The translations under genes were made by a program, and so were the position numbers. From Tyzzerella sp. (GTDB lineage Bacteria > Bacillota > Clostridia > Lachnospirales > Lachnospiraceae): a stretch of DNA of 64,000 nt. Every line of letters begins with the position of its first letter. Position 1 is the first letter of the stretch. The notes beneath the pieces were generated by a model, which was given only the letters and a program-made list of their open reading frames with translations, had not been told where the DNA came from and searched no databases. Location: the NCBI GenBank assembly GCA_017410145.1, contig JAFQRJ010000020.1, positions 1 to 64,000 on the forward strand, in the 5' to 3' direction. This document shows positions 35,284 to 45,755 of this stretch, one piece after another.

Positions 35284-38200
35284 TTATTTATCAATCGTTG
35301 TCTTATTTTTTTTAGCTAGCGCCAATACAACAAATGCCATTGCCATCACACCACTCAGTAACCATCCGCCATAGCTTGCAACATCACCTGTCTTCGGGCT
35401 TTCAGAAGCACCGTTATCTTGGGCATTATTGTTACCCGTCGCATGGTCTGTATCCTCAACTTCAATTCCGCTAAGTTTAACAACCGGATGTGTCTGTTTT
35501 GCGGTATGTACAGCATCTACATAAATTGTTCCGTTTACCAGTTCAAATGCTTCCCATGAATCATCATATCCATCCTTGTCCGGTGCATATGGCAATTGCA
35601 CATTTTTATCTGTAATCAAATATTCTCTTACAGCACATGTTTCACCATTGTCTCGGAAGATTACCACACAAATATCTGAACGATTCTCTATCACAATCTC
35701 TGCGTTTTCTGATACTACATAAGTCATTCCCTCTAATGCAATGCCGTTTACCTTAACAGACATTACAGCGCCCTTTTGCGTATCTTCATATGATGACAAA
35801 TCGATTTCTGTTCCTTCTTTATACTTTCCATTCAAGCAATCAGAACCATCAACCGTAACGGAAACAGTATAGTAATTTACCTTTTGAAGTACCTTCGTAC
35901 CATTCACGTCCACGACTTCATAAGGATAATCCTGTTTGATAATTGCTTTTTTTGGTCCATTGTCAAAGTATGAAATGGTCATTCCTTCTTTAAACGTAAT
36001 TTCCATTCCTACTTCCACCTCAATATCTCCCGGAATCATCTGGAATACGCCGGCAGATGGGATAAAGAGTATCTTAAATCCACCCGCCAACAATTGTGCT
36101 GTTGTATAGTCACCAACCTGAATATATGGTTGCACATCCGTTTTGGTCATAATATCAGGACAAAGGTATCCGTTCGTTTCCAAGGCACCATCTATAAATG
36201 GAATGTTTACACGCAACGAATTGTCGCCCTGTTCTGTATAAAATCCTGCTTCATGATTCAAACCAATATAAGAAATTACAGGGTCTTTGATTTCCTTCAC
36301 TGTTGCATCATATACAAAGGCTGTCTCTGCATTCTTAATATATCCATATGTGTCATCCAAATAAACAGTTTTCGCCTTGCCTGATGTAGTGGTGTAAGTA
36401 ATCGGAAGTCCTTTTTTGAATAAAAGTATGTCTCCCTCTTTCAAATCAAAGTCTGTGAAATTGATTCGGATTCCACGAAGTGCCGGTATAGCAAATGCTT
36501 GTAAACCATAACCTTTGTCTACTAAATCGTCATAACTTTGGTCATAAATTTCCAGATAATCTTTCATCACAGCCGCACCTAAGTTAACACCTTCAAATGG
36601 TGCTGCATCACTCAAATCGTTGGAAGAACCATATTGCACATCCATGTATTCTGAATTGTGATAAAATACATCTGTCAAAGAGTAGGTTCCCGTTAATTCC
36701 ACTTGAACCGTAATAGCTTCTCCATTTTTCTCTATTACTCTAATTGCATAATCTCCGTCCAATGTTGCTTTTGCTTCCGGAGTTGCTGCACTATATGCCA
36801 CAGGCATGCCCTTCTTTAATAGGATTCTATCCCCAACTTCCAATGAAGAAACCATGTCCGGTGTCAGTTGAAGCTGGAGCACCTGCACATCTTCACTTGC
36901 TAAAACAAACAACATATTTACGTTCTCACATGCAGAGTCATCAATAAATTCTGCTACAGTGTCCTGTAAGCCAACGTAGTAATAATCAGTAAAGGTAAAC
37001 GGCGCACCTGTAATTGGTACATTGATTACCTGATTACCGCCTTCTGTTTTAGAAGTCATGGTTTCTGTGTCAAATCCAAAGCTTTCAACCACTGCTTCCT
37101 TATCATCATCTAATACAAGCGAACTATCATAAGTAAATGTCTTTGCAGAAGCACTATATACAAAGCCATAATTTTTATCAAGACGAGCTGCTTTTAACTT
37201 ACCAGAGGTTGTCGTGTATTCAACCGGAAGTCCTGCCTTCAAAAACATAACTTCTCCATCAACAAATGATAAGTTAGAATACAAACGCAATCCTTGGAAT
37301 ACCGTTGGCAGATAAGTATACCACTTGAGCCATGAACCATCTGCTATCATATCATCTGCATCATGTTTAGAAAGAGAGATATAATTTGTCATAATCGCAT
37401 CATTATATGAACCTTCTCCTCTACTTGCAGCATCTTCAAATTTATCCGGTTGTATGGTCACGCCATAGAACTTATAGCCAGCCTCCGGACCACTTTGTCC
37501 AATGGTATCTGTTATCACAGAAAACTCATCTGACAAGTACCAGCGAATGGAAAGATTCGTTCCATTATTATCTGTAATTTCAAAGCAGTAATCCGCATCC
37601 AAAGCTGCATTGTGCAAAGTACCACCTATATTGTATAAGACTGTCATACCCTTTTTCAGGTAAATCAAATTCCCTGCTTCCAGTGCGTCAACTGCTTGTT
37701 CTCCAAATCCAATTTGAAGCACATTGGCATTCGGTATAAAGCGGAACACAATACCCATATCAATCGCTTCTTCTACAGTATAATCTGCAATTTTAACATA
37801 ATCAGAAACATTTGCCTGCTCTAATACTGACACGTTTACACTGTGAGAAATCTTGTTGGTACTGTTTGCATCAAATCCCACATTAATGTACTGCTCCGGA
37901 TTTGTAGCAGATTGTGCACTCGTAGTAATCGCTGTTCCCATGGTATTTAAACCATATTGGGTATCAGCACTTACTTTTGTTCCTAAAAATATTTGTGTAT
38001 TATCCGAGTTAGACCCCTGACACTCATATGCGTAGGTAGCATCCAACGTAGCTTTATAATTCTGTCCATTGGTACCCACATAATAGATTGGTAATCCTTC
38101 TTTGAATACAATGCGGTCACCCTGCTTCATATCTTGGCGAAGGGAACCCCAGTTGGTTACTTGAATACATCTTGCGCCACCATCTAAAATGTATTTCAAA

Positions 38201-38937
38201 ACCACATTCTTATCCGCCAATTCTGAATAATCATAATTGGCAAGTTGAATGTAATCTGCATATGTTTGGTCCGCTTGAATTTCTTTATATATGGTGTTGA
38301 AGTTTGCTACATTACTGTCTGCAAAACTAAATTGCGAAGTAGCACTTCCCGTTCCATTTCCCCATAGGGTCATATTCCCCAGAGAAAATGTGGTTGTGTA
38401 ATAGCCGACAACCTCTAATATATTATCATTGTCACTATTTCCTTCTTTAAATGTAAAGGTATACTCTTTATCGAGAGCCATATAAGCAACGCCATTGGCA
38501 TTTCTATATGGAAGCAATGCTCCCTGAGCAATGGTAAATGACCAACCTTCAGCGAATGTGGTGGTTCTGCTTTCCCAATTTAATTGCAAGATAGAATTTG
38601 TTGCAATATAGAAGGATACAATACCCTCCACCAAATCATCATAGGTCATACCGCCACCATATGTGACATATTTATCACTGAATGTCTTATCCATGAAATT
38701 TTGGCCATTATTTTTGTAATCAGATGCTACCCCTGCATATGTGATGTTCACATGTCCCGGTCCACCTGCTGATTTTCTTTTAAATCCATACTGCCCCGTA
38801 GTAAGGCTAATGGTGCTTTTCGGGGTTTCCCCCGCAGCCTGCACCTCATTGTTTCTAAAATTTTCAACAGAAATTCCCGTAAAAACGATGGCAATACAAC
38901 ATAAAAATGCTAAAATTTTCTTGCTTAATTTTCTCAT
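35284..38937 (-). CDS. Large surface protein with seven unrecognised modules and SPKTG anchor
   Basis: This 1217-residue protein has a signal peptide (to about 35), seven modules spaced about 140 residues apart, a stalk domain and a wall-sorting end. Module signatures of the form KKG(L/M)P-x-x-Y followed by a Leu-Asp-x-x-Tyr strand fall near residues 141 (divergent), 282, 431, 571, 711, 844 and 987. The stalk (about 1040-1160) resembles a region of the 1141-residue neighbour (WEAFELVNGT). The C-terminus has SPKTGD (1180-1185), a membrane helix and a KKNK tail, suggesting sortase anchoring. I know no family for the module; glycan binding is the likely role. Confidence 0.78.
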   Translation of the reverse strand: MRKLSKKILAFLCCIAIVFTGISVENFRNNEVQAAGETPKSTISLTTGQYGFKRKSAGGPGHVNITYAGVASDYKNNGQNFMDKTFSDKYVTYGGGMTYDDLVEGIVSFYIATNSILQLNWESRTTTFAEGWSFTIAQGALLPYRNANGVAYMALDKEYTFTFKEGNSDNDNILEVVGYYTTTFSLGNMTLWGNGTGSATSQFSFADSNVANFNTIYKEIQADQTYADYIQLANYDYSELADKNVVLKYILDGGARCIQVTNWGSLRQDMKQGDRIVFKEGLPIYYVGTNGQNYKATLDATYAYECQGSNSDNTQIFLGTKVSADTQYGLNTMGTAITTSAQSATNPEQYINVGFDANSTNKISHSVNVSVLEQANVSDYVKIADYTVEEAIDMGIVFRFIPNANVLQIGFGEQAVDALEAGNLIYLKKGMTVLYNIGGTLHNAALDADYCFEITDNNGTNLSIRWYLSDEFSVITDTIGQSGPEAGYKFYGVTIQPDKFEDAASRGEGSYNDAIMTNYISLSKHDADDMIADGSWLKWYTYLPTVFQGLRLYSNLSFVDGEVMFLKAGLPVEYTTTSGKLKAARLDKNYGFVYSASAKTFTYDSSLVLDDDKEAVVESFGFDTETMTSKTEGGNQVINVPITGAPFTFTDYYYVGLQDTVAEFIDDSACENVNMLFVLASEDVQVLQLQLTPDMVSSLEVGDRILLKKGMPVAYSAATPEAKATLDGDYAIRVIEKNGEAITVQVELTGTYSLTDVFYHNSEYMDVQYGSSNDLSDAAPFEGVNLGAAVMKDYLEIYDQSYDDLVDKGYGLQAFAIPALRGIRINFTDFDLKEGDILLFKKGLPITYTTTSGKAKTVYLDDTYGYIKNAETAFVYDATVKEIKDPVISYIGLNHEAGFYTEQGDNSLRVNIPFIDGALETNGYLCPDIMTKTDVQPYIQVGDYTTAQLLAGGFKILFIPSAGVFQMIPGDIEVEVGMEITFKEGMTISYFDNGPKKAIIKQDYPYEVVDVNGTKVLQKVNYYTVSVTVDGSDCLNGKYKEGTEIDLSSYEDTQKGAVMSVKVNGIALEGMTYVVSENAEIVIENRSDICVVIFRDNGETCAVREYLITDKNVQLPYAPDKDGYDDSWEAFELVNGTIYVDAVHTAKQTHPVVKLSGIEVEDTDHATGNNNAQDNGASESPKTGDVASYGGWLLSGVMAMAFVVLALAKKNKTTIDK

Positions 38938-38957
38938 CTTTTCTCTCTCCTTTCTGT

Positions 38958-41900
38958 CTAATCATCCCAAGCACTCATGCCTGAATTGTCAATTGTTCCA
39001 TTTTGATCCATAGCTTGGAAGCCATTTCTTAAGTTATCTACTGTATTTACACGAATTACATAGCTATACTCCAATGGCACATATTGATCCATTGTAGTTG
39101 TAATAACCGGAGCTGTATAGTCCGTGTTAATTACGTAACATTGTGTATAATCACTTGTATTTTTCGGACGGTATGATGTCAGCATGCTTGATTCTTTTGC
39201 ATTGCTATTTAACTTCTCCGAAGCACTGGTTGTTGCTGTTGAACGTCCTGATGCATAGAATGGAATACCCGGTACATACATACCGATTCCATAATCATCT
39301 TCATTCACCCATGCAAACCATCCTTCTGTTGGATTATTTGTCACGTAAGCACCTTGTGCCCAATCACCTAAATTGCTTTGTCTGTCAAGGGTACTACCTG
39401 TCCATGGTGCTGTTCCATCATAAGTAACAAACGTATTCAATGCCTGTGCAAAATATACTGCCGGCATTTCACAGTTGATTGCAGATGCGACATCTCCTTC
39501 GAAACCATTCCAGTCAATAAAACGGTTCTTTACAATCAACATATCATCATCTAAACTATACCAGTTTTCCATATATGATTTGGTTGTAGAGTTATGTTGT
39601 CCCCAATCCATTGCTCTGGTCTTTACATAGAGCAAATTATCTTCTACACGATAGTCAATAATCTGTGATGAATTGTCATCCTGGTCACCACCCTGTACTG
39701 GGTTATACGGCCAATCTTTGTTGTTTTGAGCAATATAAGTACCTCGTTTGTATCCGTGTTCTTCATTTACATCCGCATAGAATGATTGTTGAACTTCACG
39801 TCCTTTATCATAGATATTGATTAAGTTTACAGATTCGCTAAGGAGTTGTGCACCTTCACGCTCATCATAATTTAATCCAACCTTTACGGTACCGTCTGCA
39901 TCAATAATTTCCTGTAATACCTTTCCGTCCTGTGGCAAGCTTTCAATATAAGTCAATGCTCCACCACAAAGAAGATCCATACCCACCTTCAGGTATTCGT
40001 TTTCCACATACAATTCTGCTTTTGTTAAATCAATGATTCTGTCAGAAATACCTACTTCTTTTACAGTGACCTTTCCTTCTTCTTCAGAAACATTGGTTAG
40101 TGTAATCTTTGTCAAATGCTTTTCAAATCTTCCGGAACCATTATCTCTGAAATTATCTAAAAACTGATAGAACACGTCTTCTGTTGCACCTTCAATGAAA
40201 AATTCTTCTACATTTGTTTCTTCTTTATTTGCTAAATTGTAGTATTCAATTGTTCCAAGCAAATTAACATTTGTATCAACATCAATTTGGATATAGTTTT
40301 TATCCTTCAATTCCTTATCGATTGCAAAACTTAAAGTTTCATCAGGTTTGATTGCCTGTTCTTTATCGGAACTATACAATTTATCAAATTTTGTGTTAGC
40401 TACATTTGAAGCATTCTTATCCGGTATGATCACATCCCAGAACAGAACCAGACAAACTGCCACACAACAAGCCGCAAGTGCTGAACCACCAATAATAAGT
40501 CCTCGTTTTCCAAGTACTCCCTTGCGAACAAGAATCACACACAATACAACAAGTGCTGCTACCAGAACAAGCGCTCCTGCTGTCATCAAAATTGTGCGAA
40601 CAACTCCATTTCCGGAAATGCCTTTCATCTTGTTTGCCACATTAATAAGTACATTATTACCGTTATTTCCAGATTCTACAGGTGCTTTCGACTCGGTATA
40701 TACCGCATTTACAGTTACATCTGTACCATTTAACTCGTAAGCTTCCCATTCACCAACATATCCCTTTTTCAAAGGAACCGTTGGTTCTTCATAACTAATA
40801 TCATCAGGTGTATAAGTTCTTGTAGCAAAAAGTTCACCATCTACCATAAAGAAAATATAATTTCCAGGAGTCTGTGTAATATCAATTACACAATCACTGG
40901 TAATGGTTGTCTTTAACTCTTCAACAGCAAGTCCGTCTACCAAAATGTTCATTAACATGTTTTCCTTGCGGTACTTCATCAAATCCAAGGTAGAACCGTA
41001 AGTCATTTTTTCTGTAGTTTTCTCACCATCATTGTTAATAGTAACTGTGAATGTTCTTAATTTATAGTAAATACGCAAATCCAGAACTTCTCCGTCCTTC
41101 AAAATACCGGATAGAATGTTCTTAGCAGAACCATTATAAACATAGCCATACAATCCGATTTCATCTGCGCTGTATGGAGTGATATTTACTTTTTCCCCTG
41201 CAAAACCTTCTATCTGGAAAGAAATATCGCTTTTTTGATAACCGCCACCAATTTTCTCTGTGTAAACAGTTACATTGGCATATTCTCTTGGAAGTCTAAA
41301 AGTCACATCTCCAAAGAAGACCTGTGCTCCGCTTCCCTTCTCGCCATTGTGTTTAGCCATTAAGATATTAACTTCTGACATGTAGCCATATTCATCTGCA
41401 AAATTCTTTGTTTCCAAAGTGATTTTAGTAATTTCTCTACCTTTCACCTTGACAACCTGATCTACAGTTTCCTCGCTATAAACCATTTCATCCGCACTGT
41501 ATACATAGAAAGTGTAGTCTAATTCAATTGGACTATAAAAGTCAATTGTTACTGTTTCATAATCCTTCGTATTAATCTGATCAAATTTCAGAGTAATGTA
41601 TTTCCCTGGTTTCAGAATTCTGGCTTCTGCAGTGTCTACATAAACAGCACCGTCCCAACCTAGATCCTTTAACAAACCTTTGTCGTTCAAATAAAAAGTT
41701 GGAACCTGATTTTTACCTAAATTATCCTGTGCGTCATATGTATTAACTGCCGCTTTCATTGTATAATCAGAATCTACAGTCTTATATGCTTCGAACTCAA
41801 AAGAATCAATGGTTAAGTTTCTTTCTAATTCAACAGATGCGAAATAGAATGTAATATTTCTTACCATACCATCTTTATCTGCATACTTTTTAAGGATTAA

Positions 41901-42383
41901 GGTCTTTGCCTCAATATCCCAATCTGTAAAGTACAAAACATCTTTCGCTGTATCTTCTACAAAATTCTTTGCATTCGCATCATACACACGAATCTTTGCA
42001 CCTTTACCGGCAAACATATTCAGCGTCAAGTATTCCACCTTGTTTGCATCAATTGGTTTTGTAAACTGGAGTACCAAAGCAGTTTTAACTTGTGATGGTT
42101 CTCCTGCAACCAAAACATTCTTTTCAAATGGAAGTGGGATTCCAATTGCATCTCCCTTTTCCACAGTCATGTTTCCAAACTTAACACCAAGACTCTCCAC
42201 TTTGTTAGGATTTGTTCCATCACAATATGCAACATCTTCCGTGGCATCCAGAACCTGACTGGTTGCAAATGTAGCTTCCGCCGCCTTACCCGGAAGCGTA
42301 ATGCTTCCGGCCAAGATCATAGCAAGCGCTAACATTGCTATTACATATTTCATTATTTTCTTACTTTTCATATCTTTTCTCAC
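38958..42383 (-). CDS. Surface protein with two extracellular lobes around a transmembrane hairpin
   Basis: This 1141-residue protein has a signal peptide (to about 35) and beta-sandwich-like N-terminal domains. A WEAYELNGT stalk (about 520-570) is shared with the 1217-residue protein. Two closely spaced membrane helices follow at about 596-619 and 628-650. The C-terminal half (about 670-1141) is homologous to the end of the 1582-residue protein (NPVQGGDQDDNSSQIIDYRV, NRFIDWNGFEG). If the signal is cleaved, both large lobes face outwards. The start is GTG 42383 with AGGAGG eight bases upstream. The C-terminal domain looks like a beta-sandwich enzyme or mutarotase-like fold, but I cannot assign it. 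Confidence 0.75.
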   Translation of the reverse strand: MRKDMKSKKIMKYVIAMLALAMILAGSITLPGKAAEATFATSQVLDATEDVAYCDGTNPNKVESLGVKFGNMTVEKGDAIGIPLPFEKNVLVAGEPSQVKTALVLQFTKPIDANKVEYLTLNMFAGKGAKIRVYDANAKNFVEDTAKDVLYFTDWDIEAKTLILKKYADKDGMVRNITFYFASVELERNLTIDSFEFEAYKTVDSDYTMKAAVNTYDAQDNLGKNQVPTFYLNDKGLLKDLGWDGAVYVDTAEARILKPGKYITLKFDQINTKDYETVTIDFYSPIELDYTFYVYSADEMVYSEETVDQVVKVKGREITKITLETKNFADEYGYMSEVNILMAKHNGEKGSGAQVFFGDVTFRLPREYANVTVYTEKIGGGYQKSDISFQIEGFAGEKVNITPYSADEIGLYGYVYNGSAKNILSGILKDGEVLDLRIYYKLRTFTVTINNDGEKTTEKMTYGSTLDLMKYRKENMLMNILVDGLAVEELKTTITSDCVIDITQTPGNYIFFMVDGELFATRTYTPDDISYEEPTVPLKKGYVGEWEAYELNGTDVTVNAVYTESKAPVESGNNGNNVLINVANKMKGISGNGVVRTILMTAGALVLVAALVVLCVILVRKGVLGKRGLIIGGSALAACCVAVCLVLFWDVIIPDKNASNVANTKFDKLYSSDKEQAIKPDETLSFAIDKELKDKNYIQIDVDTNVNLLGTIEYYNLANKEETNVEEFFIEGATEDVFYQFLDNFRDNGSGRFEKHLTKITLTNVSEEEGKVTVKEVGISDRIIDLTKAELYVENEYLKVGMDLLCGGALTYIESLPQDGKVLQEIIDADGTVKVGLNYDEREGAQLLSESVNLINIYDKGREVQQSFYADVNEEHGYKRGTYIAQNNKDWPYNPVQGGDQDDNSSQIIDYRVEDNLLYVKTRAMDWGQHNSTTKSYMENWYSLDDDMLIVKNRFIDWNGFEGDVASAINCEMPAVYFAQALNTFVTYDGTAPWTGSTLDRQSNLGDWAQGAYVTNNPTEGWFAWVNEDDYGIGMYVPGIPFYASGRSTATTSASEKLNSNAKESSMLTSYRPKNTSDYTQCYVINTDYTAPVITTTMDQYVPLEYSYVIRVNTVDNLRNGFQAMDQNGTIDNSGMSAWDD

Positions 42384-42407
42384 TCTTTCATCCTCCTAGT
42401 GTTCGGA

Positions 42408-44879
42408 TTACTTCAACACGATAGAACGGAGATAAACATCTCCACCCGGTGCGAAAGATACCATAGTTGCATTTCGATTTGAGCTAAATAAATTCAAACT
42501 GCTAAAGTCAAACACTGCTACTGCCCATTCGCCTTCTTTCATATTGCCCTTGAGCATAGCTGTTGTTCCTACTCCTTTAGTTTCAGATACACTTCCGTCG
42601 TCTCCTGCCATACCACTTCCTGTAGTATTATCACTTCCTGCATAGTACACATTCAGTGCTGCTACACGAGCTTCACCAGGGTTGTTATAGCATACATACA
42701 CTTTCTTATTCGCGGAATCCAATCTGACATTATTCATATATCCGCTTGCACCTAAAAAGAACAGGCAACGTGACTCTAATGATGCTCCGCCTGTAAGCAT
42801 TGCAGCACCTCTTACAGAGTCATAATCCACTCCATAATCGATAGACCACATCGTATTGTAGCATTCGCTAATGTATTTTCCATCTGACATGTCTAATGAA
42901 TATTCCGCATTTGATTTGAACTGTAAAGCACGAAGTGAAAGTTTACCTTTACCATTCAATACAATTCGCATCTTTGTTACAAGACCCTTCTTCTGCAATT
43001 CAAAGCTTGCAGTTTCAAATCCAGAAGTACGTTTTACCTTTTCAATAGTATCTGTATACCATTTACCGCCAATCTGATATCCAACCTCAATGCTGTCAAC
43101 TCCTGCTGTCGGAACTGAATATCCTAACTCAATGGAACTATAAACAGAAGTATCGATGGATACATTCTTTAATAAAGTTACAGAATCTGACAACATTTCA
43201 ACATAAGATGCTCCACTCTTAGAATCAAAGAGAATCTTGTATGTATTATTTGATTTGAATCCTGCACACTTGTCGTCAACGAAGTTAATACCCGGCAAAT
43301 CAGTAGCTTTAAATGGTGATAAATAAATACTCTGAACAGAAAGTACATTATTTGTATCCTTCTTGTTGTATATTAAATCGATAGATTTCAGCGTACCACT
43401 CCAATCTTCATCGTTTAACATACTGATAGCCAACATACCATAGACTTCCATTTTTTTCTTCATGGTAACAGTCTGTTCGCCGCTCACACCATCTGTTGTA
43501 TGATAACGCACCGTCAGTCTTGTTCCATGACCTTCATTTTTATAACGGATATAAAGCATCTGGTTGCTCTTCATGTCGACCTTCAGGCTACTCATATCAT
43601 AGCTTACTAACCCTTGCTTTGTTCCATAAGGGAAAAGGTAGGTGAGACAATCTGTCATGCTGTACTGTTTTGTTCCCTGCTTTGGTTGAGATTTTGCTCT
43701 ATCTTTCGGGAACACATATCCTTTTGCCGGAGACTGTTGTGCCGTTGAAGCATCCATTACCTCAAACACATTATCCGACACTATGTTCACAGAATCCTTT
43801 GACACATGGTCCGGACCCGGTGCAAAAGAAATCTCTTTAAACAAAATGATATTGTCTACGAATTCTTCATCCATTCCTTCACAGTACATAGAGTCGATAC
43901 GGAACATATTTAATATCTTTCCGCCTGCCCATTGAGATGCTCCATTGATGATACTTAATTTACCCATATCAATGGTTAATGTAGCCCAATCATCATCTTC
44001 ACTCATTCCTTTTTTGATTTCCACTTCTCCATAATCCCAAGTTCTGTCATCTCCATCCTGTCCGGAAACGCTTCCATCCTCATAGTTTACAGTCCAGAAA
44101 ATACGGAATCCCGGTGTATTTCCCAGATTCTTATATTTAATTGTTACAATCTGAGACTTTGTCATATCAAGTCCCGGGAAGACAGATATACGCGAGTCGG
44201 CACGTTCACTGAACCCAAAATCTACTCTTGCATATGAATCTTCACCGTTTTCTACATAGGTAATCTCACCCAAAGTAGATTTTTCACCGGTGGCTTGTTC
44301 AATACTAAAGTTTTCAGCGATACTCTTTCCATCCCACCAGAAACTGTCTGACACTCGAATATAGATATCTGTATCTTTTGTAATCGGTTGGTCAAAATCA
44401 AATGGAATTGAATATCCCGGATCTGCATAATATCCTAATGTTTGATATCCCGGAACAATATAATCTTGCTTTTGGGCCTTTTCTCCATCCATCAGATAAA
44501 CACCTAGTCTTGGATCAGATGAATTGGATACAAAATAACGTACAAAGAACTGTTTCTCCCATTTCGCATAAAGAACCATGTCGCTTTCCACAACATCTTT
44601 ATCAAAATTCCATTCCTTCGTGTATTCAGCATCTGTATACCAACCCGTAACTAAGTAGTAGCTGTATTCATCATCTGCTATGTACACATTCGGTTTGGAA
44701 ACCTTTGTGCCTGCTTTTACGCTTCTATCTTTAACCTTGTTCGTTTGTAGATTGGTACAAGTATTAAAGGATACCGTGTACTCCTTCTTTAACTGGCACC
44801 CTGTGAGAACAAAGATTCCAAGACCAAGCACTACACAAAGAGTAATCATATAATCTTTGATTCTTTTCCTTCTTTCCAT
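42408..44879 (-). CDS. Surface lipoprotein with InlB-like repeats and beta-sandwich domains
   Basis: This 823-residue lipoprotein has the lipobox LTGC (Cys28). The first ~110 residues contain an InlB-type repeat (VTGWYTDAEYTKEWNFDKD, then MVLYAKWE), followed by a related repeat (QTLGYYADPGYSIPFDFDQ). From about 190 onwards are several jelly-roll-like blocks (ARVDFGFSERADSRISVF, LGNTPGFRIFW) that resemble carbohydrate-binding modules. No catalytic motif is visible. It lies ten bases after the MalG-like permease gene. A glycan-binding or presenting role at the membrane is the best inference. Confidence 0.72.
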   Translation of the reverse strand: MERRKRIKDYMITLCVVLGLGIFVLTGCQLKKEYTVSFNTCTNLQTNKVKDRSVKAGTKVSKPNVYIADDEYSYYLVTGWYTDAEYTKEWNFDKDVVESDMVLYAKWEKQFFVRYFVSNSSDPRLGVYLMDGEKAQKQDYIVPGYQTLGYYADPGYSIPFDFDQPITKDTDIYIRVSDSFWWDGKSIAENFSIEQATGEKSTLGEITYVENGEDSYARVDFGFSERADSRISVFPGLDMTKSQIVTIKYKNLGNTPGFRIFWTVNYEDGSVSGQDGDDRTWDYGEVEIKKGMSEDDDWATLTIDMGKLSIINGASQWAGGKILNMFRIDSMYCEGMDEEFVDNIILFKEISFAPGPDHVSKDSVNIVSDNVFEVMDASTAQQSPAKGYVFPKDRAKSQPKQGTKQYSMTDCLTYLFPYGTKQGLVSYDMSSLKVDMKSNQMLYIRYKNEGHGTRLTVRYHTTDGVSGEQTVTMKKKMEVYGMLAISMLNDEDWSGTLKSIDLIYNKKDTNNVLSVQSIYLSPFKATDLPGINFVDDKCAGFKSNNTYKILFDSKSGASYVEMLSDSVTLLKNVSIDTSVYSSIELGYSVPTAGVDSIEVGYQIGGKWYTDTIEKVKRTSGFETASFELQKKGLVTKMRIVLNGKGKLSLRALQFKSNAEYSLDMSDGKYISECYNTMWSIDYGVDYDSVRGAAMLTGGASLESRCLFFLGASGYMNNVRLDSANKKVYVCYNNPGEARVAALNVYYAGSDNTTGSGMAGDDGSVSETKGVGTTAMLKGNMKEGEWAVAVFDFSSLNLFSSNRNATMVSFAPGGDVYLRSIVLK

Positions 44880-44888
44880 AAATTCCTC

Positions 44889-45755
44889 CTATAGTTTCAA
44901 ACCTGCCGCAAAATCACCACTCTTGAATTCTTTCAAGTTCAGGCAGGTGTTGATAAGCAATGGTACTGCTGCAATGATATACATTGCATACATTGCTCCA
45001 TTTTGAGAATTATTCCCAAACTGTTGAGACAATGATTGTAGCATCACCATCAATGGCTTCTTGTCATTAAAAATTAAACTCGGCCACAAATAATCATTGT
45101 ATTGTGCGGAGAACCCATTCACAAACTGTAGCATCAAAATTGGTTTTGCAAGGGGAATACTGATATACCATAAAATCTGATAATCTTTTCCACCTTCCAC
45201 CTCTGCACTTTCATAAATGGAAAGTGGCTGCTGTTGGAAAAAGGTTCGGAACAAGAACAAGGTTGATGCCTGTCCTCCGCCCCATGTTGGAAGCCAGTAT
45301 CCCCAGTACGTGTCCTTCAAATTCAATACATTCGACATGAAATTTACCAATACCGGCATACCCATTATGGATGGAACCAGCATGATGGCAATATATAATG
45401 TAAAAATAAATTCTTTAAACGGAAAATCTTTCCGACTGAATATATAGGCCAAAATCGCACCAATCGCAACATTTCCAATCGAGCCTACAAATCCAATAAA
45501 CACACTTCTCCACATCGGAAGAATAATCTCATTTGCCGCTATGGAATAGTTATCTGCAATGTTTTGAAACAATTCATTCCATTGTGGGAAGGAAAAAATA
45601 TTCTCAATAATGGAATAATTGTCTTTTGCACTGTTCACCAATGTAATAAACAGTGGAACCATCGCAAATACCAAGCACACAGAGATTACTACATAAGAAA
45701 GGATTTGTATGGAAATGCGGTCTGATTGTCTGGTTAATAATTTCTTTTTCATCAT
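44889..45755 (-). CDS. Carbohydrate ABC transporter permease, MalG-like
   Basis: This 288-residue permease of the MalG family has six hydrophobic helices. The coupling motif is in FFQQQPLSIYESAEVEGGKDYQILWYISIPLAKPIL, the EAA loop. It overlaps the stop of the MalF-like fusion gene (ATG at 45753-45755), so the two are translationally coupled and form a heterodimeric channel. No ATPase gene is in this locus, so a shared MsmK-type ATPase encoded elsewhere must power it. Confidence 0.92.
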   Translation of the reverse strand: MMKKKLLTRQSDRISIQILSYVVISVCLVFAMVPLFITLVNSAKDNYSIIENIFSFPQWNELFQNIADNYSIAANEIILPMWRSVFIGFVGSIGNVAIGAILAYIFSRKDFPFKEFIFTLYIAIMLVPSIMGMPVLVNFMSNVLNLKDTYWGYWLPTWGGGQASTLFLFRTFFQQQPLSIYESAEVEGGKDYQILWYISIPLAKPILMLQFVNGFSAQYNDYLWPSLIFNDKKPLMVMLQSLSQQFGNNSQNGAMYAMYIIAAVPLLINTCLNLKEFKSGDFAAGLKL

